A DNA stretch of 41,319 nt from CAYGYG01 sp964354155 (GTDB lineage Bacteria > Hydrothermota > Tepidihabitantia > SM23-42 > CAYGYG01): positions 1-41,319 of the forward strand of contig CAYGYG010000024.1 of the NCBI GenBank assembly GCA_964354155.1, written 5' to 3'. A program made the position numbers and the translations under genes. Under the pieces are notes generated by a model that did not search any database, was not told the DNA's origin, and saw nothing but the letters and a program-made list of their open reading frames with translations. Position 1 is the stretch's first letter; every line of letters starts with the position of its first letter. Below, piece after piece: positions 1 through 8,008 of the stretch.

Positions 1-15
1 AAGTGCCAAGCGCTA

Positions 16-43
16 TTGACATTTCGTACAAGTTTGCTATAAT
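16..43 (+). promoter_or_regulatory. Sigma-70-type promoter of the bS22-like gene
   Basis: A perfect TTGACA (16-21) and a perfect TATAAT (38-43) are separated by 16 bp, and a TG sits one base before the -10 box (extended -10). The predicted start of transcription, near 50, lies directly before the Shine-Dalgarno sequence at 51-60, so the leader is only about 16 nt. Confidence 0.85.
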
Positions 44-65
44 GTTTCTGAAAGGAGGTGATTGA

Positions 66-161
66 ATGCCTTGCGGTAGAAAAAGAAAACTCAAGAAGAT
101 CAAGAAACACAAGCTGAAGAAACGTCGCAAGCGTGATCGTCATAAGAAGAAGCTGCGTTAG
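66..161 (+). CDS. Small basic ribosomal protein, bS22-like (AURKAIP1/COX24 domain)
   Basis: A 31-residue protein, over half lysine and arginine, beginning MPCGRKRKLKK and ending in a KKKLR tail. It resembles the roughly 30-residue COX24/bS22-type ribosomal proteins of Bacteroidota and Actinobacteria, which start MPSGKKRKRHK or MGSVIKKRRKR and sit in the small subunit; that identity rests on family knowledge. The start is secure: AAAGGAGGTG at 51-60 is a near-complete anti-16S match six bases before the ATG. The gene has its own promoter (16-43) and an intrinsic terminator (189-231), so it is a single-gene transcript. A gene this short is easily missed by automatic callers. Compared with Bacteroidota members, the third residue is Cys rather than Ser. 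Confidence 0.85.
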   Translation: MPCGRKRKLKKIKKHKLKKRRKRDRHKKKLR

Positions 162-188
162 TCTCAAGCTTCCATACATTTCACTCGT

Positions 189-231
189 TTAGCTGCAGGA
201 TGCACACCATCTCCTGCAGCTAACTTTTATT
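189..231 (+). terminator. Intrinsic terminator of the bS22-like gene
   Basis: A perfect 12-bp stem (TTAGCTGCAGGA at 189-200 with its complement at 212-223) closes an 11-nt loop and is followed by CTTTTATT. It lies 27 bp after the stop codon. It could also act, less well, on the convergent minus-strand operon that ends at 293. Confidence 0.85.
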
Positions 232-292
232 CCCCCGACTCCCTGCGTCCAGCCTCGGCTCTCCTTCCGTCAAACCAATTCGTCTTCCTCCG

Positions 293-1285
293 TCATTTCT
301 TCTCGATCCATTCAATCGCGCGCTTGATTTCCAAGTCAACATCACCGGGAATCACGTGACCATATCCGGCGTAAGCATTGAAACTCAACGTAATGCCGCA
401 TGAAATAAGCTGTCGGATCGCGTCTATATTTCCTTTTATTCTGCGTTCCGGTTCATCTTCGCCCAGCATTATGAAAAACCTGGGTCTTGCCCCGGAGACA
501 TCGGGCAGATATCGATTGAACGTTGAATCATATACTCCGGCGATCGATATGACACCCTCAAAGACCGCGGACCGCTTCAATCCGAGATAGTAGGCAAACG
601 TGCCCCCCTGGGAAAATCCCAGGAGGATCACGCGCGACGTGTCGACCCGGAACCGCTCTTTCATCAGTTCTAAGTCTTCCCGAACGCGACCTTCCCCGTC
701 GTCCCACTCCCCCCATCCGAAGCTCGTCTTGCCCAGCACATCCGGTCCGTACGGACAGCAAAGAATGAACCCGGTCTGTGTCGGAATGTTCTTCAATGCC
801 CGCGCGAAGTCATTGGGATTGCTGCCGTAACCATGCATCGCCAGAAGCAGCGGGTATCGCCTCGTTGAATCAAACGGATCGGGCAGGATCACGACCGGCT
901 CAAAGACGCCCCCTTTCATCTCCTCCAGCAACTTCGCGGCTCTGACCCGCAGTTTCTCGTATTCTTTGGTCGAGCGAATGTTGTCCAGATCCTCATCATC
1001 ATCAAATCGATACAATCCCAGGTCGACCGCCTTGCCCAGCCATTTCAACGCTTCCTTCTTCTCGTTGAGTAAACTGTAAGAACAGGCAATGTTGTATGTT
1101 GCACCGGCATGGTCCGGCCTGAATCTCAAGGCTGATCTATAGTAGTCAACCGCCACCCGGTAGTCTTGTTTCGACAACGCCGTTCCCGCAAGCTGCATGT
1201 ACACCCGGCCCGAATCAATGGTCTGACTCTGGACAACTGATACTGCCAACAATATCCCCGATAGGATGCCGAAGTACTTCCTCAT
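293..1285 (-). CDS. Secreted TPR-esterase (alpha/beta hydrolase)
   Basis: A 330-residue exported protein. Residues 1-20 are a signal peptide (MRKYFGILSGILLAVSVVQS). Residues 25-95 contain TPR-like helices (DYRVAVDYYRSALRFRPDHA then GATYNIACSY). From about 130 an alpha/beta hydrolase of the carboxylesterase/phospholipase type follows: HGYG at 151-154 supplies the oxyanion region, GFSQG at 223-227 the nucleophile Ser225, D277 in GEDEPE the likely acid, and His310 in GYGHVIP the base. It probably hydrolyses esters in the periplasm or at the surface; the substrate is unknown. It is the last gene of a four-gene operon, 32 bp after the FG-GAP protein, with AAGGAGATGAT before the ATG. Unlike its three operon partners it has no C-terminal sorting domain. 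The TPR plus esterase fusion is uncommon but intact. Confidence 0.8.
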   Translation of the reverse strand: MRKYFGILSGILLAVSVVQSQTIDSGRVYMQLAGTALSKQDYRVAVDYYRSALRFRPDHAGATYNIACSYSLLNEKKEALKWLGKAVDLGLYRFDDDEDLDNIRSTKEYEKLRVRAAKLLEEMKGGVFEPVVILPDPFDSTRRYPLLLAMHGYGSNPNDFARALKNIPTQTGFILCCPYGPDVLGKTSFGWGEWDDGEGRVREDLELMKERFRVDTSRVILLGFSQGGTFAYYLGLKRSAVFEGVISIAGVYDSTFNRYLPDVSGARPRFFIMLGEDEPERRIKGNIDAIRQLISCGITLSFNAYAGYGHVIPGDVDLEIKRAIEWIEKK

Positions 1286-1317
1286 ATCATCTCCTTGTCC
1301 ACATGACGCAGGTTTCG

Positions 1318-2991
1318 CTACTCCGTGACGACAGCCTTCTCGACAAATCGAGGACCATCAGCCCTCGATTCAACGAAATATACGCCAGGATAAAGACTAA
1401 CGCAGCGAGACGAACCAGTTGGACCGATTTCACCTATTACTTTAACTAACCTGCCGGAAGCATTGTAAATATTGATGGTTATCTCATTTTCATTACAGCA
1501 ATTGGCGATCAATCTGATGTGTCCTCTTGCCGGGTTAGGGTATATTCTTATCATTGAGGATTTTTCATTTTTGATCTTTGATCTTTCACCTACTTCTGTC
1601 ATCCCTTCGACAATGACCAGCATCGTATCGGCGCGCAGGTTGAAGAGCCGGTCAACGATGCCGCTCGGCCAATTGACGCATAATGAATCCCATCGCACCC
1701 TGGAGCCCAATCCGAAGTGCTGGATAATACTCGACTGCTCTTCACTACCCGTACCGCCGTTCACCTCCCGGTATTGAGTCAAGGTACCGGCGGAAAGCTT
1801 CAGACGCGCTCCGATTGCCGCCTTATTGGAAACCATTCCGACAAGCCGGACCTTGAGGTAGTGATTGGTTACGCCGTCCAGGCGCATTAGGGCATTGGTC
1901 GGACCGCTGACCCCGTGACCACTCAAGAATACATCCATGTCGCCGTCGCCGTCAAAGTCGCCCCACGTACAACCAAAGACGTCGGTCGGCCCGGCGATAC
2001 CGGTGCTGGTCGCCTGGTCGGTGAAAGTGCCGTTGCCGTTATTGCGGTATAATCGGTTGGGGTTAACGTGATTGGAAGTGAATATGTCCTGCAAGCCATC
2101 CTGGTCATAGTCAACCCAGAAGCAGGTCCGGCCGTCGCCGACATCGCCGACTCCGGCACTGACGCTTATGTCGGTGAAGGTCCCATTGCCGTTGTTCCGA
2201 TAGAGGAAATTCCTCCCGCCGCCGATATTGCCTTCGTAGATGTCAAGAAAGCCATCGTTGTTGCAGTCGCCGGCCGACACGCCCGAACATCGCAGAGAAT
2301 CGCCCAAACGCGCGGTCCGGGTGATGTCCGTGAAAGGCAGGACACCGGCGTTGTTTCGATACATGCGGTTGGTGTCGCCGTTACCGACGTAGAGGTCGGG
2401 CCACATGTCATTGTTGTAGTCAAGCCAGCTTGCCGGTTTGTAGTTACCGCCGCTACGCGCCACGCCGGCGCTCACGCCGATTTCGGTGAAAGTCCCGTTG
2501 CCACTGCTACGGTAGAGATAGTCGGTCGTCGCCCAGTTCCCCATGAAGATGTCGATATGACCATCCCGGTTGAAATCTCCGAACACACCATGCCATGAGT
2601 TGTACCCGCTCAAAAGTCCGGCCGCAGTACCCACGTCCGTGAAAGTCCCGTTGCCGTTGTTCCTGAAAAGGAAAGGGGTCGACGAGCCAAACCGAGAACA
2701 GAGCAGTTCCATGGCGCCATCGTTGTTGTAGTCAGCAAACGCCACACCGCGGACCTGAATGCCACCGAGACCGGCCGCGTTGGTGACATCGGTGAATGTC
2801 CCATTGCCATTGCTCCTGAATAGATATGCGTTCCCCAACTGCACTGAAATGAACAGGTCCTCGTCGCCATCGTTGTCGTAGTCGAAAAAGGCCGTTGACG
2901 AACCAAGCGCCGTCACGTTGATCCCGGCCTGCGCCGAGACATTGGTGAAGCGAATCTGTCCCAGTATTACCAAACAGAAAAACAGCAGCAT
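1318..2991 (-). CDS. FG-GAP/VCBS seven-bladed propeller with ASPIC/UnbV and sorting domain
   Basis: A 557-residue secreted protein. A short signal segment (MLLFFCLVILG) is followed by seven calcium-binding FG-GAP repeats with DxDxDG loops at about 37, 87, 139, 191, 242, 294 and 345, the number expected for one seven-bladed propeller. The fourth loop (DYNNDMWPDL) has Met in place of Gly. Residues 377-463 are an ASPIC/UnbV domain (GARLKLSAG, NGGTGSEEQS, VNWPSGIVDRL). Residues 480-557 form a T9SS type-A-like sorting domain (IYPNPARGHIRL, then the last strand ending EKAVVTE). A lysine-rich linker, GERSKIKNEKSS at 468-479, is encoded by an AT-rich repeat-like stretch (about 1559-1588) unlike the surrounding gene. 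Third gene of the secreted-protein operon, with GAGGAGG before the start. The role is probably surface binding or adhesion. Confidence 0.85.
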   Translation of the reverse strand: MLLFFCLVILGQIRFTNVSAQAGINVTALGSSTAFFDYDNDGDEDLFISVQLGNAYLFRSNGNGTFTDVTNAAGLGGIQVRGVAFADYNNDGAMELLCSRFGSSTPFLFRNNGNGTFTDVGTAAGLLSGYNSWHGVFGDFNRDGHIDIFMGNWATTDYLYRSSGNGTFTEIGVSAGVARSGGNYKPASWLDYNNDMWPDLYVGNGDTNRMYRNNAGVLPFTDITRTARLGDSLRCSGVSAGDCNNDGFLDIYEGNIGGGRNFLYRNNGNGTFTDISVSAGVGDVGDGRTCFWVDYDQDGLQDIFTSNHVNPNRLYRNNGNGTFTDQATSTGIAGPTDVFGCTWGDFDGDGDMDVFLSGHGVSGPTNALMRLDGVTNHYLKVRLVGMVSNKAAIGARLKLSAGTLTQYREVNGGTGSEEQSSIIQHFGLGSRVRWDSLCVNWPSGIVDRLFNLRADTMLVIVEGMTEVGERSKIKNEKSSMIRIYPNPARGHIRLIANCCNENEITINIYNASGRLVKVIGEIGPTGSSRCVSLYPGVYFVESRADGPRFVEKAVVTE

Positions 2992-3036
2992 TTTGCCTCC
3001 TCTTTCTCAAAACAACAAGTATCCTCAATAAGTTTC

Positions 3037-6000
3037 CTATTCAATCAGGACCACCTTCTTGGTCAGGATCTTCTCATCGTCTTTCAGCAGGCAGAAGTAG
3101 ATCCCAGCCGACAGCTCTCTGCCCCGATCATCCTTCCCATCCCAGGCTGCCGAATAGAATCCTGGTTTGTGAACCTTGTCGGTGATCGTTCTGGCCTGTC
3201 GTCCGACAATGTCATAGACGATAAGCGATACCTTCTCCGGCCTGGGCACCCCATATTTGAGCGTGACGAGCCTCTTGGCCGGATTGGGCTTGGGTGCATA
3301 GAGCAGAAGCTGGGTGGGCAGGATCTCAAGGAGCTCTTCACTCTGGCCACCGCCCCCACCCCGTTTCTTGGACTTAATCATGGTGAACTTCGAGATCGTC
3401 TTCTTGGCGCGGTCATAAACATAGAGGTATCTCCGGTCCTTGGTTATGGTCAGGGCTGTGGGATCCCTGAACTGCCCAAAACTGTCCCCTTCAGTACCGA
3501 AGGAGTAGATATGGGTCAGGTTTGGGGAGAGTTCCAGGATTCGTTTATTTCCGGCGTCAGCAATGAAGAGGTTGTCCTTGGAATCTAAGGACAGAGCCGT
3601 GGGATTCTTGAGGTTGAAGCTGGTGACCACTTTTTTGATTTTCCCGGTGGAGTCATAGACAAAGAGCCTTCCGGTATCGTTCTGGACATCAAGAACCGAG
3701 GTCTGATTATAGCTGCTATGAACCAGAGCGATGGGGTCATTAAGGGGTATTGAATCGGTGCCGAACTGGCGCAGGAACGATCCCTGTTTGGTCAAGACCT
3801 GGACTCGTTTGTTACCCTTATCCGCAATGAAGAGCTTGGTCTTTGTTCCATGCGGACCGTCCCATTTCAGGTCTGAGGGGCTGATGAACTGACCCTGCCC
3901 TGATCCCCTTGATCCAACCTTGATCAAGAACTTGCCGGTCTTATCAAAGATTTTAAGACAGTTATTAAGCCCATCCAGCACCAGGATGCGGGATGAGTCG
4001 TCAACCACGATCGCGCTGGGCCAGGGGGTTTTAGTCGAATCGGTTGCGAGCTTGGCGCTGAAGGCAAGCAGCGATTCACCGGTTGGGCTGTATTTTCTGA
4101 CTCGAAGGTCGATTTGGTCAGCCGGGGTCTCGGTTGATGTCAGATAGAGGTTGCCGTCCTTATCCAGGGACATGGCTTCAGCTTCACCACCAAACCCGCC
4201 AAAACCGTCATCACCGCCCGGCGGCTCGGAGTTGGAAACATAGACGCCGTAGACAGTGTCCTCAGCCTGGTTTCCGGCTGAGTCTTTGACCAAGACCCTC
4301 AAATCATAGTGGTAATGGTTCGTAACTGAATCGGTCCACCAGTCGCCAAGCCAGGATCCCGGCGGTTCGAAGTAAACAGCAGTGTATGAGACCGAATCGG
4401 GCATGATCGGATACCAGATCTCATTGCCGTCCGGTCGATAATCAAGGTTGTACTTCCAGAAGTACCGCCCGGTGTCGCTCTGGTCATAGGCATAACCGAA
4501 AATGGACAATGTGCTGGAAACCATCTGACTGTCCTGGGGAATGGTGATGGCGCAGACCGGATTGGTCGTATCAAGCACCACCGTATCGTTGACTACCTTG
4601 GTCTCGTTCCCGGCCTGGTCCGCGAACTGAGCAAAGACGGTCTGCCGTCCGTTCCCTGCCTTCAGTAGCCACCCGGTCTTGATCGAATCGTAAGCGACAA
4701 ACCGGCTGTAGTTATACTCAGATTTGATCGGCTCAAGTCTGACGTTGTCGACGGTGATCGAGCCTGAATTGGACCCACTCGACTTGACGTAGACTTCGAC
4801 CCGGGCTTTCTTGAATTCGGTCCCGTTGGGCGGGACGGGATGGAAGTAGAGCGCCACCGGGAAGTTGTACCGACTGACCCAGGCCTGGCTGCCCTGGCTT
4901 ATGACCGGATCCGTGGCCGTGATGATGGTGTCAACCGTATCCGGCTTGACCGGATCCGGCGGGCCGTATAGATACTGGAATCTAAAGTTACCAGTGCCAA
5001 CAAAGTGGTCGGTGACCAGATCGGCGCTCATCAGGAGCGTATCCCCATCATCAATCCACTGCGCCAACGTGTCCTTGTGGATGTCCTGACGCAGATAGGA
5101 TACCTGGTCGCTGACTGAATTAACTTTGAAGAACTTGTGGCTTGAGTCATGCTCAGTGTTGCTCCTTGACCAGCGGCTGGTGTCATCGCAGCTTGAGTTC
5201 CGAACCGCATTGGCCAGCAGTTTGTTGCCGAAGCGCATGTCGCAGATTCCGCTGGTTGAGTCAAAGACACTGGAACACAGGGTGCAGGAGCGCGTTGAGG
5301 TGAAGAGCCGATCGTGGTTGACAACAAACCGGATTGACTCGGGCGGGGTCCAGTCAAAGATAATACTGTCCGCATAGGTCGAGCTCTCCAGACCGCCTTC
5401 AGTGATTCGGTACTTGACGCAGAGTTTCTTCTTGCCCCGGGTGAGTCGGGCGAGCCGGTAATACTTGAAGGAATCGAACGGGACGTAGCCAAAGGTCAGC
5501 TGCACCATGGTATCCGGCGGTATTACTTCCCAGATGTTCATTGAATCGGCGGGTTGATTGCCCGAACGATTGGGATTGTAGGATTGTAGATAGAGCGAGA
5601 CTGCGGGCAGATTCGTAAATGCCGAGTCCTTATTGATGACAATCGAACCGGTTGGCGGCAGGTAGCTGATGTCGTACACCCGGTACTTGGAGTTGTTATC
5701 AAAGGACAGCTCCATGAAGACTCGACTGCCGTTGACCAGCGCCTTGACCAGGTAGTTGCCGGTCGCGGCCGGGGTCCAAGTCAAACGGCCCTGGACCGTA
5801 ACCGTATCACCTGCACCAATTCTTGCACCAATGAGCGTGTCCGACTTTTTCTCGCCATCCACATAGAAGCAGACACTATCATTAACCGGCGGCTCAAAGC
5901 TCTCCTTGGCGGCATTGCCGATATTCTTGATCCGCGCATAGAAGGTGACGGGATTATTCACCTGCGGTGGATTGGGGCTCGTCCAGACCGAATCCACAAT

Positions 6001-7989
6001 CATATCCGGACGTTCCAGTGAATCGCTGGCCGGTTCAATCACATACACCGGGCAGGTGTCAACGTAGGTTTCCAGCCAACCGAATCTATTGGTCGGTAGC
6101 CTGAGACTCTCAGGAGCGCTCGATGCGAACTTCAGACCAATCTTGTTTGCTTCGTCTGTTTTTAGGGGCAGCCGGATTTGGATGGAATCGCCGGCAACAC
6201 CTTGTATCTTCCAACAAATCCACGTTCTGCGATGCGTTGTCGGACTTTCGAATTCGTAAATTCTGGATGTTTCAGCAGCCAAACTGTTATACAAATGGAT
6301 ATTATAAATTAAACTGTCAAGCTTGTCGACCATTTGATCATAAGCATATCCTGTAGGCCGTATGTTAAAAACAGGAAATGAATCAGTGATGCCCCATCGT
6401 CTGTACTTTTGCGACTGCCAGTCCCATTCGTCCCTAAAATATCGGGCATTAGAAGTATACCAAACAAATATGTCAACTGGTTTCCTTCTTAAACAGACAT
6501 TATTCCCTAAAATGGTTGCATAAGTCTTAACAAGTCTCGTAGCTCTTAGGCTTTCAGCAACAAGAGAATCATTTTGGTTGTAACTTACCACTGCGGGGTA
6601 ACCACCCTCCGTGTTCCACAAACATTTATCCCCAAGACCTCGTCTAAACATTGCTTTAGCAATACTATCGATGGCTGTCTCGTGGACACTCATATCACAT
6701 TCGTATTGGTGATAATCGATACCAATACAGGAATTTTTGCCACCGAATTCAACAAACCATGCTAAATATTGATCTGGCGTGACACCGTGAGGAATCATCC
6801 AGGTGCTCGTAGTATATGCTAATGTTTTATTTCGACTGTTGGCCAGTTTTATTGCCGAATCAGTTACTATTATAAGTCTTGTATAAACTGCATTAAAACT
6901 TTTAAACTTCCCGTAACTTCGGTATCGGTTTATATAGGCTGTGTCTATCCAGTTACCACTTTGATCTTTCATAGACAATGTGTCCCAAATTGAATCATAT
7001 TGAACACAATCGTGCTCAAATTGTTCCTCAAAAGGCGAATGAAAAAGAATAGGGAGGCTATCTATTTGCGAGCTGTCTTGCCAAAAAGTTCCTCCAGCTC
7101 CATATCTCCGCGCTACAGCCCAACAAAAATATGCCCAATAATTGTGTCTGTTTATCGTATCATTAACTATAACCGGTAAGAAAAGATTTTTAGGCACAGA
7201 ACGATTGCCACCCAGCCGTGGCGACGGAACCGAACAACTCCGGGCCCATCGTGTGCAGGAATTAAGCTGCCAATAGTTCTGAATTTTATTTCTCGCATCA
7301 CAGGCGACAAGCCTATCCAACCATCCCCAGCGAAAAGAGTCAGCACAAACGGTCGGACTCCACTGCAATTTTTCCCAGATTCCCATTCCTATTTTGTCAA
7401 TCTGTATTCTCAATTCGCCTTGCCTCTGTGCTAATGTGTTCCAATTTGCACTGTCTACAGGGAACGAGTCATGATAACATTCGATACCCATGCAAGACTG
7501 GGCTGCAAAAGGAGTTGTCAGAGCATTGACCCCCTCCACCCGCGCCGCAAGGTCACGAAGCGTGTCGGGCTGGTTTAAAAGCTTTCCGTAGATGTAAGCA
7601 TTGGTGGTGTCATAGTAGAAATCGGTAGTGCAACTTAAATCGCTGTGTTTGACCACGAGACGATATTTTGCCCCTTTGACTACTTTTACTTTTTGGCTAA
7701 ATGTCCCAGGCACATGGCAGTATTCGTAAAGGCCGGCAGAGTCGCTTAGGGCATATGCTTGTTCGTTACCTTGAGAATCAGCTATTGCCAACCTGTATTG
7801 CCCCGCAATGATTTTCCTTCCGCAGAAGAAGCTTACAGATAGCCCGACACTATCGGCGATTGCAATAAACTCTTGTGCCGCTTGTGAAGCTAAGATGTGC
7901 TTATTGCCAGATGGTTCAACCGAATACACTGTGGTAACCGCATGGGCCATCGCAACGATGGCAAGCAGTACTAATATATTTTTCAGCAT
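3037..7989 (-). CDS. Giant secreted mosaic: enzyme-like N-terminus, CARDB, NHL propeller, sorting domain
   Basis: A 1650-residue exported protein. Residues 1-17 are a signal peptide. Residues 150-650 look like a folded enzyme domain; WNTEGGY at 458-464 recalls the nucleophile strand of clan-A glycoside hydrolases (Glu461), but no clear acid/base NEP motif is visible, so this is a weak call. Residues 662-775 are a CARDB domain. Two or more Ig-like domains follow to about 1250 (FxxTPP, DxAGNE and DSAGNQAED motifs). Residues 1262-1535 hold NHL repeats (LFIADKGNKRVQVL, LFIADAGNKRILEL), then a GGGGG linker and a FlgD/T9SS type-A sorting domain at 1560-1650. Base composition changes sharply near 6100: the N-terminal 620 codons are AT-rich and the rest GC-rich. 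It lies 19 bp after the LVIVD gene, with AAGGAGGG before the ATG. Confidence 0.8.
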   Translation of the reverse strand: MLKNILVLLAIVAMAHAVTTVYSVEPSGNKHILASQAAQEFIAIADSVGLSVSFFCGRKIIAGQYRLAIADSQGNEQAYALSDSAGLYEYCHVPGTFSQKVKVVKGAKYRLVVKHSDLSCTTDFYYDTTNAYIYGKLLNQPDTLRDLAARVEGVNALTTPFAAQSCMGIECYHDSFPVDSANWNTLAQRQGELRIQIDKIGMGIWEKLQWSPTVCADSFRWGWLDRLVACDARNKIQNYWQLNSCTRWARSCSVPSPRLGGNRSVPKNLFLPVIVNDTINRHNYWAYFCWAVARRYGAGGTFWQDSSQIDSLPILFHSPFEEQFEHDCVQYDSIWDTLSMKDQSGNWIDTAYINRYRSYGKFKSFNAVYTRLIIVTDSAIKLANSRNKTLAYTTSTWMIPHGVTPDQYLAWFVEFGGKNSCIGIDYHQYECDMSVHETAIDSIAKAMFRRGLGDKCLWNTEGGYPAVVSYNQNDSLVAESLRATRLVKTYATILGNNVCLRRKPVDIFVWYTSNARYFRDEWDWQSQKYRRWGITDSFPVFNIRPTGYAYDQMVDKLDSLIYNIHLYNSLAAETSRIYEFESPTTHRRTWICWKIQGVAGDSIQIRLPLKTDEANKIGLKFASSAPESLRLPTNRFGWLETYVDTCPVYVIEPASDSLERPDMIVDSVWTSPNPPQVNNPVTFYARIKNIGNAAKESFEPPVNDSVCFYVDGEKKSDTLIGARIGAGDTVTVQGRLTWTPAATGNYLVKALVNGSRVFMELSFDNNSKYRVYDISYLPPTGSIVINKDSAFTNLPAVSLYLQSYNPNRSGNQPADSMNIWEVIPPDTMVQLTFGYVPFDSFKYYRLARLTRGKKKLCVKYRITEGGLESSTYADSIIFDWTPPESIRFVVNHDRLFTSTRSCTLCSSVFDSTSGICDMRFGNKLLANAVRNSSCDDTSRWSRSNTEHDSSHKFFKVNSVSDQVSYLRQDIHKDTLAQWIDDGDTLLMSADLVTDHFVGTGNFRFQYLYGPPDPVKPDTVDTIITATDPVISQGSQAWVSRYNFPVALYFHPVPPNGTEFKKARVEVYVKSSGSNSGSITVDNVRLEPIKSEYNYSRFVAYDSIKTGWLLKAGNGRQTVFAQFADQAGNETKVVNDTVVLDTTNPVCAITIPQDSQMVSSTLSIFGYAYDQSDTGRYFWKYNLDYRPDGNEIWYPIMPDSVSYTAVYFEPPGSWLGDWWTDSVTNHYHYDLRVLVKDSAGNQAEDTVYGVYVSNSEPPGGDDGFGGFGGEAEAMSLDKDGNLYLTSTETPADQIDLRVRKYSPTGESLLAFSAKLATDSTKTPWPSAIVVDDSSRILVLDGLNNCLKIFDKTGKFLIKVGSRGSGQGQFISPSDLKWDGPHGTKTKLFIADKGNKRVQVLTKQGSFLRQFGTDSIPLNDPIALVHSSYNQTSVLDVQNDTGRLFVYDSTGKIKKVVTSFNLKNPTALSLDSKDNLFIADAGNKRILELSPNLTHIYSFGTEGDSFGQFRDPTALTITKDRRYLYVYDRAKKTISKFTMIKSKKRGGGGGQSEELLEILPTQLLLYAPKPNPAKRLVTLKYGVPRPEKVSLIVYDIVGRQARTITDKVHKPGFYSAAWDGKDDRGRELSAGIYFCLLKDDEKILTKKVVLIE

Positions 7990-8008
7990 TTTACCCTCCT
8001 TGTGGGTT

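Noticed and set aside
2068..2598. A 176-codon plus-strand frame over the FG-GAP gene
   Set aside because: It is low-complexity Val/Ala-rich antisense of the repeated FG-GAP codons, with no start signals.
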